Source: Diploscapter coronatus (Eukaryota > Nematoda > Chromadorea > Rhabditida > Rhabditidae). From it: a DNA stretch of 64,000 bases. The notes beneath the pieces were generated by a model. It saw only the letters and a program-made list of their open reading frames with translations, made no database searches and was not told the DNA's origin. The stretch covers positions 43,725,249 through 43,789,248 of the forward strand of contig OZ038423.1 in NCBI GenBank assembly GCA_964036155.1, written 5' to 3'. Positions 14,701 through 39,128 of this stretch are shown here, piece by piece (the first letter of the stretch is position 1; each line of letters begins with the position of its first letter). The translations under genes were made by a program, and so were the position numbers.

Positions 14701-17700
14701 CGTGAAAGAGCGGTATCGAATTGTATAGTAGGTACCGATCAATTATTAAAAACAAAAATAAAATAAGAAATATTTGCGATAATCGAAAGGGTAATCAACT
14801 ATGGACACTTTTGAATCCAGTGAAAGGGGCGGGGCTTGGCGGTCTCTACTTATAGAGCGATTTTTCGTCGCCTAGAATATCTTGAAAATGAAGGGTTTTC
14901 ATGAATAGAATATGCAATTTAAACTGAAAGCTTATCTAACGAAATCATAGGACACAGTTTTTACTGATGCTTAAATCGGTTATTTTAGACGCAATTGGAA
15001 GCCCTACAATAAATATCGGAAATAATGCCTTAATTAGTCCATTGGACTCCAATCGATATTATTCGGTTATTTTATCCTGAAATTTAAACATTTAAATTTA
15101 ACTTTCGAGTTATTTAGCTCTACTCCATAAATAGTCTGGACATGGGCAGCATTACAGTGACGGTGACTGGCATGAAAAATGTCAATTTCATCGTTCGATG
15201 CTACATTTCCACTCCGCAAACGGTGCTCATGGACTTCAACGACGATCCAATGATTGATTTCGGAAATGGAATCGTCTTTACTGGTAAGGAATTTATAGTT
15301 TTTTTTCTTTTCAAACGGAGAATATCGTTAGTTTTTCATAGAAAGTAAAAAGATTCGATGTTTCTAAATGCACGAAATTCCACTGACAGTCCTCATAATC
15401 ATTTTTATAGATTTTTCGGTCAACAGTTGTCTAAGTTATTGAAAATTTTCGAATGTGGGACGATTTGTACTGAAATTCACGGAGATTTCCAGCTAAATTT
15501 GGTTGCAAACTCTCCATAGCCAAAATTTTCACGGTTTAAGCCGTTGTCACAACTTTTTTTTTTATCGTTCGATGTTACATATCATGTCTTAAATTTTACT
15601 CTTAAAAGCGAATAGATATTCAGGCATTGAATACACCACTACAGCTCGACCCTTGAATATCGACAACGCCATGAACGTGTCCTACATTCCATACACTTCG
15701 GATGGAATTCCTTTGAATTACGAGATTTTTTCGACGCTCAAAGACCCCGAAATCTGCACCGCGCCCTACATGATGTCCATGTGGCACTATCCCTGTCCGC
15801 CAGGTGCACTGAGGTCGAAATTAATTCCTGCTTTGAAAAACAATTAAATTTTCAATATTGGATCATCAAGTAAATATTTAAAAGTATCAGAATTGGAAAA
15901 TACGCTTTCTCCGTAAGCTTTCTAGTTAGAGACAATGAAAATGAAACGAAATCGAGAATATTGGTTTTGAAATTTTCAATAGTTAAAATATTGAGCATTT
16001 AATTAAGTACGGAAGTCAAAGTTTGGCTGACTAATGGAAACTTCATCAAGCGAAATTTGCCCACATATTGCTCGAGCTCAAGTAGGTAGCACGATATTTA
16101 TGATTTATGAATGCGATATGGAATTTTTGAATTGAAAATTTTATAGAACTTGTAAAAATACTGGATTAGATGGAATGAAATTTAAATGAATTTCGCGATT
16201 TGTTAAAATTCAAGAAAACAAATTTGTTTAAAACGAAATTTTTAGTCGTTCAACCTCACGAAATTCCCCACACATGCAGCTATCCGAATGTCGACGTCTT
16301 TAATGATGTAAACGACGAGAAGAATGCATTTATAGGGTTGATATCTCAAAATGACAATGAGTTGATCGACACCACGTGTCCTCAGATGAATTTGCAAGTA
16401 TTCGGGGATTGGAGACAGTACGATTTTAGGCAGGCAAGAAAGTTTTAAAAAATGGCATTCAAAAAATTTTCCTCATAACCAAAATTATGTTCTATCTCAA
16501 TTTTTGAGTTCCCTTCACAGTAATACTTATATTATCTTTAAGAACAGTTTGATCTATAAAATAATCTAATTAAATTTTATAATATCGGTATTTAGGTTGT
16601 GTTCCTGGTCGAGAAATCAACATCCGTGAGAGAAGCGGATGTTGACTTATACACCTTATTGAATGATTCGTTACCGAATTGGGAAAGGGCGTTCAGTCCA
16701 AAGCAATATGGACTGATGGTCTTTGATGACCAAGGTTATCATCATTTTTAGATCTATTTATTTAATTTTTACTTTAAGAAATTCAAACGCTCGTCAATAA
16801 TTTCGACATCCAAGACTTTCTGAAGAAAACAAACCAGGCAATGAAAACCTTGAATTACAAAGATTCAAAGTCGAATCGAGTCCTAGATGCGATTTATGTC
16901 GTATGTTTCATGTTATGATCTAAACGTTTATGATTTAAAAATTTTAGGCTACAAAATTGAAACTAATCGGGCCAATGATGATTAACATAATCATGCATCA
17001 GAACAGCCAAGTTATTACTCCCACAAAATACGATTATACACTTGTTGATAAGGATATTCAAGTAAATTGGTTATTATTTTAAAAATATTTTCTAAATGGC
17101 CTATTGAAAATAAATGTTTGACATGGAGAAGCTAATTTTTAAAATTAGCCTGTCTCTATTTTTTCTAAGACTGAATTTTTGATTTTTTACAAATATTATT
17201 ATTTTCGATAAACGTATTCTCATTGATGTCACCGTCCGATCAAGTCTCCATGTATTCGATGAACGACCGACTGACGAGTTTGGTCAGGCAGGTATCAGAT
17301 TCTCACAATATTAGAAAATTAGGCTAAATTTTACTCTGCTGGTTAAAATTCGAGTAAAATTAGCGTTTAAACCAGGGATTAAACTTAAATTAAAATAGCT
17401 CTGAATTTAACGAATCGTGAATATTATTACAGAGTGGCGGTAGATACACGCCTCTGAAGATGGTCAACAGTGCGCTGGTACGAAATTTTAAGTTGAAGTA
17501 AACTTGGAAACAAAAAATTCGAGAAATTGAAAGACGACTTTTCGTATTGATTTTGTCCTATCTAATCGATTTAGAATCGTATTAATTCGCTATTCCTACC
17601 ATTTCCTTCTCTTGAAATACTTTTAATTGTATAATATCATAATATTGTGTAAGACTAGGATATATCATTTTCTTCATGGGTGCTTAATATTGTTTCACAA

Positions 17701-20700
17701 AAAATCAACTTACTTTTCACAAAAGTGATTTCTGAGCCTCCACTACAAAATTTCAGACGCCCAAATTCATCGACACTATGTCATACGAAAAGCAGTTGGT
17801 GGTTGACGAGAGAGATCAAGTTCGTTCAATTTTTTTTAGAAAAAAATTAAATTAACAATAGGACTGCATGTACGGCACAAATTTCACATTCAACGTTGAA
17901 AATTACGCGTCGAATGTGATCGTTCATACGGTTGGATTAGACATTGGGGTTCAGGTTTTCGACGCTAAAAGTTTGAGTTTCAATAGTTTCCTTCTAAGTT
18001 GTATTTTTAGAAAATCCTATAGCTCTGGATCAATCAAACACAATTAATGCCGAAGATACGAAGGTTTGGAATATAGGTAGTTTTAAAAGCTAAACTTAAT
18101 AAAATCGGCTCGCAATTAAATTATGTAAAAAGCAAATCTGCGACTCGGTTTGGAAATTTGAAAAAATACGAAGAAAAATGAATTTGAAAAGGAAAAATTT
18201 AGATTTAACTCAAGGTGGCATAACGATTGGAATTTGGACAGCCGTATTATCGACGGTTAGCGGCTCTTGTGGGTTACAGGTATTTTTAAAAATTTGTACT
18301 CATTTTTGAAGATAGCTATTTTAGGTCCGAGTAATTTCGCCCTATACAATTATACCCGGCTTTTACGAGAAAAGCACCGGTGATTTTCCTCAGGAGCAAT
18401 TATTTGGAGCTAGAGGTGACAATATTTTTTTCTGACATGTAATATTTTGCTTGTTTTTCCAAGAAAATTTGCCTTATCGCAACTGTCAAATCTCACTTTT
18501 TAATTGCGATTTATTCAAATTTATTCTTCTGGTGCTAAAATAACAGATACTCTAAATTTCTAACTTATCACAATGAACATCGATTTTTGCAAATCGTTCA
18601 GTTTTCTATCGATATCTGGGCTTCATCATTTAATAATTTTCGAATTAATATTATTGAATTTGCCTGATTAATCATTTTAGGGATCTCGAAAGGGACGGCA
18701 GCGATGATGTTCCGCGTGTTCACGCAGTCGGGCGGAACATCAGATGTGCGCCTGGACAGTGTCTCGTTCCTGGGCACGAGCGTGCAGCTGCAGTTCCAGG
18801 AATCCGACGACAACAAACAGTGGAACGCGACAGACATTTACAAGCGAGACAACAGCACCTGCGCATTCCAATGGGCTACTGGCGTCATAAATGTAAATTC
18901 TTCATCGAACTTAAATCTTTACTCTAATCATCATATGCTTCAATGATTGGTTAGATGGATTTTCTTATATTCCGAAAATAACGAGAAAAAATCCATTGAT
19001 ATTATCAATGTGAGTATCAAAAAACTTAACAGCAGACCCCTCCACATAGGGAAGAATGCTAGGAAAAAAGTATTAAAAAAAACTTATAAATTAGCTTTGG
19101 TTGAAGTCAGTTCATCACTAAACTTGATCACTTGATACTTTTTGAAGACAGAATGAACTTCTAGTTAAATTTATAGATTTTTTTAACAAATAAATTTTAT
19201 ATTGAATCAATTTACGACTCTTATTCACATCATTTCATCAAGGATATTTTTCAAAAATACTTTCCAGATACCCCAGACTTCACTCGTGAAATTCATCGTC
19301 TACGGCGCTCTTGCCGACTCTTCTTCACTGTTTCAAAGGACTTTCTACTATTATCAAGACTCAAGTTTATTTTAGCATATCGATTATTTTTAACTTATTT
19401 ACAATTGGTTCAGACACGACAAGATGTAGAGGCGACAAGGTTGATTCAAGTGGTCAGTGCACGTGTCCGGAAGTAAGATCGGGAATTAAATTTATCATCC
19501 ACAACCAAAATTAAATATGAAAACGCTCAAATCAAGAGTAATCATTTGAAACGTCGATTGAATATTTTATCCAGGTCATTTTGAGCAATACTGTTTCAAA
19601 TTACTTGCGAATCAGATCGACTTACTTAACGAGCTTAGCAAATTGTTTTTAAACCATCGCACTAGAACTGTATCGAATATCAAATTTTTGTAAAAATTAA
19701 ACTCCTTCTATCTTCCATCAAAAATAGAAATAAGAAAAATGCATACTAATCTGTTTTATATTTTTATCGAAAAAGTCAGCCAATCAGTTGATTTTTAGAG
19801 CTACACAGGAGATCTGTGCCAAGATCGGATGTGCGTCAACGGAGGCACTTTGACGTGGGGAATTTGCTCATGCTTCAGGTGAATTTCTTTTACAAAATTC
19901 AATCTGGAAATTCAGTTATAGCCGTGATATGATGAAGATATCATGACAAAAGGGATATTTTGGCAAAAATCTTAACGCACCTCACTCATAAAATAGCTTA
20001 TGTCGAAGTTTGATATCATTATTTTTTCAACTTGTCTCTCAAGAATACTCGGTAACTTTCATAATTTACAGTGGATGGTTCGGCGATTTTTGTGAATGTC
20101 CAGTTTGGAATGGATCTTGGCCGACTGTGCCGCCGCCGAGTCAACCGACATCCCCAATGGTAACAACGTCAGGTAAAATTAGCATATTCTGGTTGTCTAA
20201 AGCTTCAGAGAGATTGATTGATTTCAAAATGAGATTTTTCATCTTACTTAATGAATATTTTGAACATAAAATGCAAAACTGAAATTTATCAAAATGATAT
20301 AAGAACAAGATTAGTTTTAAAATAAACGATTTCAGCATTGACTAGCGCTTCTCCTTCGAATATGAACATGACTTCCATCGGAACGACAGGTTTGGCGATC
20401 AGGGCTGGACGAAAATTTCTGAATGAGAGCACATCTTTGTCTCTTCTTCACAAGAGCATTCTTTTCTTTTTCCTTTTTCTCGAAAATTAATCAAAATGAT
20501 ATGAGAACAAGATTAGTTTTAAAATACATCATTTCAGCACTGACTAGCGTTTCTCCTTCGAATATGAACATGACTTCCATCGGAACGACAGGTTTGGCGA
20601 TCAGGGCTGGACGGAAATCTCGGAATGAGAGAGCATCTCTTTTTTTCTTCTCCACGGAAGCATTTTTTTCTTTCTTCCTTTTTTCTTTATCTTATTTCCG

Positions 20701-20917
20701 TTTCCGTATTTTCCGGAAATTGGATGGGCAAGAAAAAGGAGAAAGAGAGATACTCTCTCACCCGAAAATTTTCCTTCAGCCCTATTGACGATTTGAAATT
20801 GGAAAATAAGGATTTTCAGGTCCAACGACGACGTTCACTGCGAAACAAATCGATTTCAGTATTTCATCGTTTATTTTTACAGCATTATTCATTTGCTTTA
20901 TTAATCTACAATTATGA
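11764..20917 (+). CDS. Secreted or surface-anchored EGF/VWA-like protein
   Basis: A many-exon gene of about 1,000 residues, not identified by name. The first exon gives a signal peptide (MHSTTSIFIVSCFL, completed by exon 2 at GSITLISA). Two cysteine-rich EGF-like units follow (GTCECRAYTSGPSCEI at about 11,963; CICGPGWYSTFC at about 12,108). The body has VWA-like beginnings (SLIVIFNLRDTMKP at about 12,440; VVFLVEKSTSVREAD at about 16,600). Another EGF pair lies near the C-terminus (CRGDKVDSSGQCTCPE at about 19,425; CVNGGTLTWGICSCF at about 19,831). A Ser/Thr/Pro-rich linker with two copies of an 18-residue exon leads to a hydrophobic C-terminus (SSFIFTALFICFINLQL, then TGA at 20,915), suggesting GPI attachment or a terminal membrane helix. 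Caenorhabditis has families of secreted proteins with this EGF plus VWA architecture; the function is unknown. Some middle exons (12,850-13,430 and 17,060-17,480) have uncertain borders. Confidence 0.7.
13883..14856. repeat. Degenerate inverted-repeat element in an intron
   Basis: The stretch starts with TATAGATAGGGACCGCCAG and ends with an imperfect inverted copy (GGCGGTCTCTACTTATA). It fills most of the ~1.25 kb intron between the exons ending near 13,810 and starting near 14,990. Inside, GGCGCCGCAGGATTTTTCT occurs twice (about 14,215 and 14,527), each followed by similar AT-rich sequence. No transposase frame is visible. Probably a non-autonomous DNA transposon or nested repeats. Confidence 0.45.
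20288..20690 (+). repeat. Tandem 202-bp duplication carrying a 54-nt coding exon
   Basis: Two copies begin at about 20,288 and 20,490 with a period of 202 bp. Each contains an intron end (AAGATTAGTTTTAAAATA), a TTTCAG acceptor, a 54-nt exon (20,336-20,389 and 20,538-20,591), the donor GTTTGG and a GGGCTGGACG-containing repeat. The exons are in phase 1 at both ends, so both can be included without a frameshift. They encode ALTSASPSNMNMTSIGTT and ALTSVSPSNMNMTSIGTT, an 18-residue Ser/Thr-rich unit. The second copy diverges after about 20,640. Confidence 0.85.
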
Positions 20918-20940
20918 TCTTACAATTTGTTTTATCAAAA

Positions 20941-20946
20941 AATAAA
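20941..20946 (+). other. Polyadenylation signal of the EGF/VWA-like gene
   Basis: AATAAA lies 24 bp after the stop codon at 20,915-20,917, which supports this as the 3' end of the gene. Confidence 0.6.
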
Positions 20947-23212
20947 TATGTTGAAAAAATTTGAAATTTTTGAGTAACTTTTATTGCTAGATTTTAACAC
21001 CTTGATTTTTGTGATTAAGGGCTACTAAAGTGCCCAACTATAGAGGCATTATTCGGTTTTTCGAAACTTGTACCACTCTTTTTGCAGTTTTTAGTGTGAT
21101 ATGGAATGCTTCTTGATGAAAATGACGTTTATTCTCGAAAACACACGAACAAGTGAAACTGTAGAGTTGGTGAATTAATTAGAAGCTCGGACAACAAATA
21201 GCAATTTCTTGACGTTCAAATCACAGTCGAAAATGTTAGAATTCTTTCGAATATCCACCAGAAAATTAAGCTGCGAGAGTACTTTCTTTCCACGATTTGG
21301 ATATGTTTCTCCCAAAAATGAGAAAAAGCGTGTTTAGAAGAAAAGTGCTCATTTCAAATCTATGAGAGAAATGTACTCTCAGCCAGAAAATAGCATCGAA
21401 ATTGGGGTAAGTTCTGGACTAGGAAAATCGATTCATGACTACGTAAAATTACAAACACTGGATTGATTTCTGATGAATCGCAAAAATCGAATATTTGAAA
21501 ATCTGAACAAATAATATTTCTTTCATAAAGTTGTAATTGGTTGACCCAAATTACTTTTGCGATTCAATGAGAAATTTTCATTAATGAAGAAATTAGCATC
21601 TAACGACATTATCTTATCGTGAAATTAAGGATGAAAAATAACATGTTTTTGCAATATTTTCACGATCAATAAAACTCAAAACAGAATATGGAAAATAGAT
21701 GTATAAGATAATATGGGAAATTTGGAATGCGTGAAAACCACTCATAAATAACGAAATTCTAACCTCGTTTGCTCAACTATTTACCACAATTCGAAAAGAC
21801 TCGGATAAGAGAATAAAATATCTTAAATTAAACGAGAAAATAAATGATTTCAAAGTATAAATCTTCATTTAAAATGTGACTCGAAAGCGCTAAAACCATA
21901 CCATCAATTAACGCAAATGTTGTATGTCATAAATTTAGAATTAATTCGAACTAAATTTACAAATGTAACAAATGCCCAGAAATTTAGAAATAATGTCCGT
22001 CGGACAGAAAATGAAATCTGACAATGATACTTCAGGATCACGATTAATTGATTGAAACTCCGAATGAAGAAAATGATAGAACCCTGTCAAATATTAATAT
22101 TTGCCAAATTCTAATTTATAACAATTTCTAATAAATTTTATCGGCGAAAATGCAATTTTTCGAAAGGTTAACAATTCTAAAAATGTAAAATCACCGATGG
22201 AAATTTCTCTTGAATATTATTATGTCCCTAAAGCCCTCTTCTAAAGCTAGACTCTTGAAGATTTCAATTCATTTGGATTGTTTTAATGATAATCTGGAAA
22301 CTGTTCTACCATTAGAACCGAAAAATGAATATTATTATCAACGAGAAGAAAAGCTCCCTTCAAGATTTGACTTCAGCCATTGTGAGTATTTACTATTTTG
22401 AGTTTTTGAGAGCAATAGTGAAAAGGAATTTCTTCTTCACAATATATTCAGCTTCAATAATTTTGATCAAATTCCCAAACAATTTTGCAAATAAACTCCG
22501 ATGTTTAATTTAAAATTTCAACTTCAACTTATTTCAGTTTCAGTTTTCATATTATCATTTATAATTTAGATAGAAAGGCTCTAAAACATTGGAATGACAT
22601 GATAGCCAGAGCTGCAATTTGATAAATTTATAATCATATGAATATCAGCCTAAAATTCTACTCAAGTTACACCTCTGATGCTGATAAAACGTTAGACTTA
22701 ATTGGGCTCTGCGAGTGCGATTTAGCACGATTAATCAACGACGATTTACCGGTAACACGAGTGGCCAGATGAATGAACGCAATGCACTGAATAATTGACG
22801 GAACGAAATTCTAGGACTTTGCGAAAAAATGTAAAAATTTTGAAAAAATTCGTGTTTTGAAATTTTTTTGCAAAGTCTGACAACTATGATAATCACGATT
22901 GGAATTGCCAAACTGAATTAAATACATAATTATCGCACAACTCTTGTATCGAAAAGATGATGATAAATTCTAATAGTGGTTTGCAGAAGTGAAATAGTTT
23001 CGCGATAACTATTGGCATAAAGAATGGTCATGTATGGTAATTCGATATTTTATACATTATGCTGGTTTTTAGAGTTGTGCCAGAAAATCCAACAAATATT
23101 GTGATTTGTGACAACTTTGAAATGATGAGATGACAGAATGACGAGAGTAAAAGTTAGGGATAGGTGTGAAGGTAGGAAGAATTAGTGCGGGAATGCATAC
23201 TCTTTATTGTCG
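20947..23212. other. Spacer between convergent genes
   Basis: AT-rich sequence between the 3' ends of the EGF/VWA-like gene (plus) and kin-29 (minus). Only short chance open frames are present, without domains or splice structure. I see no RNA gene or repeat here. Confidence 0.5.
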
Positions 23213-23218
23213 TCCTTG
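23213..23218 (-). other. Candidate polyadenylation signal of kin-29
   Basis: The minus strand reads AATAAA about 217 nt beyond the kin-29 stop codon, a reasonable 3' UTR length. Confidence 0.45.
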
Positions 23219-23434
23219 AAAAAGTCCTTCTCTGAAAGGGGTGGGACGCGTATCCGCGAAGGGCATAGGAGAGATTCAGTGTGCTGAGACACAGGCACAA
23301 TGGTTAATCTCGCGGATACCCATTCCTTCGCCCTCTGCAAGTCTTTTTCGGGGACAAAAGAGAGTGGATCTCGTCATCACATCATCTATAATTTTCCTGA
23401 ACCTGACTTCTCGCATCCCTACGCATATATTGGA

Positions 23435-34874
<11,440 letters not shown>

Positions 34875-35040
34875 GGGGGGCAGATCGGCGACGGTGGGTG
34901 CGCGACTGCTCGACGAGGCTGCGTCCGCCAGACTGACACCGCCAATGCCTATTGTCGACTGGGTTGAATTGGTTTGATGGTTGAAGGGTAGAGGAATCGA
35001 ACGTAAACACTAGCGAGCCAACCAATCAATGATGAGCCTG
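34875..35040 (-). promoter_or_regulatory. kin-29 5' untranslated segment with splice acceptor
   Basis: On the minus strand a TTTTATTTTCAG acceptor near 35,040 is followed by about 165 nt without any ATG until the kin-29 start at 34,874. This is consistent with SL trans-splicing or with cis-splicing from a distant non-coding exon. The same frame is open for some 40 codons before the ATG, but an in-frame TAG closes it. Confidence 0.5.
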
Positions 35041-38000
35041 AAAATAAAATAATTAAATGAAAATTAATTTAACCTGAAAATGGGCATTATCATCAAGATA
35101 TCCTGAAGAAGTTTAGAAAGAGGGGTGGGCCGGAATGGAATTTTAAGATTTACGGAGTCGAAATGGAAAAATCGCTCAAAATCGTCGAAATTCTGGTTTT
35201 GCGGAACCGGAACCAGAATTCCGATCCATTCCTGTTTAGAAAATCTCTAGAGGTGCTTTGCTATTCTTTGACATGGTAGCAATGTCAAAACGATTTTATG
35301 TGCATATTTTGCGATTCTCGGTATCGATGTCGAAAAGTATAAATGCGTACTAAATAAGCTTGATAATCGCTCATCAATGCAATGGTAAAATTGATCTTCA
35401 TCAACATTCGGCCAAGTTTTGATGATGAATACATGATGTTTGAAAAAATTACTCGAACTATAAGACATGATGCAATAATCGATGTGACCGCACTTAGAAG
35501 GCGTTCAATTAACACAATTGCATCACAACGCATAATTGCAGTGAAGACCATGCAAGACAATGACTTGTCGCCGCGCCGCTTTTTTACACCAGACATCCAT
35601 TAAAGGTATCAGACATAGCAGAAAATCGATTATGCTGACTTTTAATCCGCACATAAACTCATCTAAATTTTGCTCGTGATATAAAAATAATTTGCTATCA
35701 TCAGATAGCCATGAATATTTTTCTTAATTCAAAAATAAAAGGCAAAAATTTTGATAATTCCAAATGATGCATTGATTGGTTCCGGATTAAGCCTTTTATT
35801 TTAATTCAGACCATGTTCCCTGCTCCCCAGACCTAATTATAAGAAGCGATATATTGTTCGAATTATGTGTTTTTGTCCTAATATAATTACACACAAATGA
35901 ATAAATAGGGGGTGATGGTGCGTTCGCGTCATTTAGTTATAGTCATGTTGCGTGTTGTGGACCAATATTTTTAGTTCCGCCTAGAGAACTGAAGAACGTC
36001 TGCTTAATTCGGTCAGTGCATTTATAGATGAACTATAGAATATGTGCATAATTTATGATATATTTTTTGCAAAATGAAGGGAGATTTAGAAAAGTAATGG
36101 ACGTATCATTGAGTTCTAATAAATTGCCCAGAAGGAGCTGAAGACCGGAACAAATTAGGGAAGCGGGCAAAATTATTTTTGGGGGCATTTCACTTCCGAA
36201 GTGTATTCATGACATAACTCAAAAATCAACTATTGAAGTGAAATCAAACATAAACTATTTGATATTGCAATTTAATTTTTCGTTAATATGGATGATGTAA
36301 ATTTCCTAGTCTATTACATGGGTTGTGCCTCGAACTTCCTTGCAATTGACAGTTCGTTCAGTCTTCGCGCTGCTTTGCATAATTGATTCGCTATAGCAAC
36401 GTTGTGTGTCGCTATTACCAAATTTTTACCCGCACAAAAATTTCATCGAGAACCTACGTGGCTTTGGCTTACTTTTATCGACCTTTTACAAAAAGGGAGT
36501 TTGAGTTTGCAAAATAATCCATGAGTTACGCACCAATTTCAACTATTGACCGACTATTATTACCAAAATCAATAGCAATACTTCGCTGTAATTGGAAAAT
36601 TGACCAAAATATTACTATGAAAATTTTTCCAAGACTTCATATCCCATTTCGAAAATTTCTATCCATGAAGATCAGTTTTGTCGCGCGGAAATAGCGATAA
36701 ATTTGATGATAAATCACTTTACAGCCATGTTTTCTCACCTTGTTATTCGTCGTCAGGCCTTGAAAATCTCTAAACTCGTCGTGGTGCAGGATTCAGAATC
36801 GGTGGTTGGTAGCGTCGCTGTTCACGTCACTTCTCTTCTCAAACGCACAGCAGCAGTAGCAGCAACGAGGTCCCACACCAGCCAACACACTGAGAAGGAG
36901 AAAGGGCCTCAGAGAGTGCTTGCACTGGGGAGAGTGGAAAAGAAGCAGGGGTAAAAAGAGGACAAAATAGTGTTGGGCACGGAATAGAGTGAGACATCGC
37001 TCTCGACTCTCTCGTCGTCCGCTATTTCTCCCGATCGCTCCGACCGACGTTTCTCTCTAATCCTTTGCTTTCACGCGATATTTCCCTCGTTCTCTACCTT
37101 CTTGCACCCTCTCCTCTCCTAGGTCTATTTCTCGCACTCGAATATGTACGCACCAATGCTTTGCCCTCGATGTTTCGTCGTCGTTTCTCTGCGTCTTCGC
37201 CCCACTCTCTTTTTCCACCCAGTCAGTCTCTTCTTGACGAACGTATGCGCGAGCGAAACGCGCGAAAAAAGCGCCCCCAAAGGCTCGCCCTCTCTCGCGT
37301 TTCTGTTTCTCTACTTCATGAAATAACGAGTTGGAATGCTGCGGAATGAAAAGGCCACCCCAATCTTCTAGGCCAGCTTCACTAATTTACTAACCACCTG
37401 CCTCTTTGAAAGTTCTCAGAATCAAAGGTTCGGCGATTTTGCAGAAATCTAGGAATGCTTGTTAGTCAGTTTTGATAAAGTTGATAAATCCAAAAACGCA
37501 AACATATATTTTTTAAATGTTAGTGTTTTATTGGAAAAAGGTCGATAGTTATTTCTTCCTTGGTATGCCAATTTTCAAACCTGCAGAATATCGCGACTAT
37601 ATTTTCGAGTCAGTCGAAAAAACATGGAAGTTTTGTAAGTTAGAATGCTGATAATCGTTCAATCGATCATTCAATCAAATGCAAAGGCAGGCCAATTGGC
37701 CTTTGCTTGACCCGATGTAGCTGTCTGTTGCGCTGTACCTGCGCGCGTATCACAACCTGTTTTGTGTCTTTCTCTCCTTCTCCTCCTCCTGTCGATTGCA
37801 TAACAAATGAGATAGCGGTGGCCTCACATCTGTGTTATTATTCTTTTGTTCCGCACGATGATAACAACCTTTCCAAAACATAGGCTTTTTCAGGACTAAT
37901 AGTTGGGATTAAAAACTCATCAAATTTTAATGAAGGACAAAATTAATTATGAAGTATGAAATATTTTTAGATTACGAAATAAAATTTAAAAGATACAAAT

Positions 38001-39128
38001 TTATTTGAATCTCTTTGATAAGATAAATTTACAAGTTTCGGAGGATTATCATAACGATCTTTCAAACCTTCAAAAATTCTCGTGCTAATTTGTCATTTGC
38101 GCGCGCTTTTTTGTCTCCGAAACTCGATGATTTTCACCGTTTTGTCCCACATCATCATACGGTCAATAAGTAGGGAAAAATTCTCAAAGTAAAATTCTTC
38201 CAGCCTGCTTTCTTCACCTATTCTTTATCATTGAACGAGTTTTTTTCGAATTTTCTTTACTTCGGTCAACCTAAGGGCCTGCAATTGGACAAGTTTTGTG
38301 TCAACTGACAAAGTTGCTAGCGGGTGAATGTTATGATAGAGAACAACAATGCTAATGCGAGACAGGTCGAAATTCTCTCCTCAAATGCTAAAGAATACGC
38401 GGCGAAAGCAGGCTGGAATAATTTCTCAAGCAATCGATGGCCATCAAACGACTACATTATGCAAAATCATGTGTTTAAGGGCTGTTATAACTTATAAGTT
38501 TCATAAGCCACACCTACTTGCTTCAACTTCTTTTGAATGGAATTATATAAATTTGAAATAATTTGGGGTTTAACATAAAATTGGAGACAAGTAGCTTGAT
38601 GATAATGCTGAATTTATCAAGGGTCAAGTGCAGACAATGAAATATTTCTCATTCTTCCTGTGCTTGACCTGAAAGTCTTATCAGTTGAATTACACATTAC
38701 TAGCACGAAATATGTTTCATCACTTTTTGGACATAAAATTTGAGGAAACAACTCTTTCAAGCTATTAATTTTTTTCCAAAATTTTCGAATCATCCTTTAT
38801 TCAACGAGACGAAAAACTCGGCAGAACCTGAGAATGTGTGTTGTAATAATGAAATTAGCATGAGAAGACGAAAATTCCTACAGAAAACATTACAAGTGAA
38901 GTAACAAACTAACTTATTGCTAGATAAATCTAGGAAAAAGGAACAAACTGGAATTTTGATATTAAAAAGGAAAATGGCTCATAGGAAAGAACACGGGTTT
39001 TTTTTGTTTTTTTCTTCTCTTGCCTCCTTATACTATTTCTTAGAAAAACCGGTGTCTTTTTCTAGGAGCTAGGAAAATTGGAGATTTTATTACCCATAAT
39101 TGACGTGTACCGGTCAAGAAAAGGGATC
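35041..39128. other. Long non-coding region upstream of kin-29
   Basis: About 4 kb without a supported gene. The stretch 36,960-37,330 is rich in CTCTC and CG-containing runs (TCTCGACTCTCTCGTCGTCC) and stands out from the AT-rich background. With 36,780-36,960 it is the best candidate for a kin-29 promoter or first-exon region. The open frames seen here (for example 36,703-36,954 and 37,065-37,349) look like composition effects. Confidence 0.4.

Noticed and set aside
37065..37349. A 94-codon plus-strand frame in the CTCTC-rich island
   Set aside because: Composition effect; overlapping frames are open on the same strand and no domain is visible.
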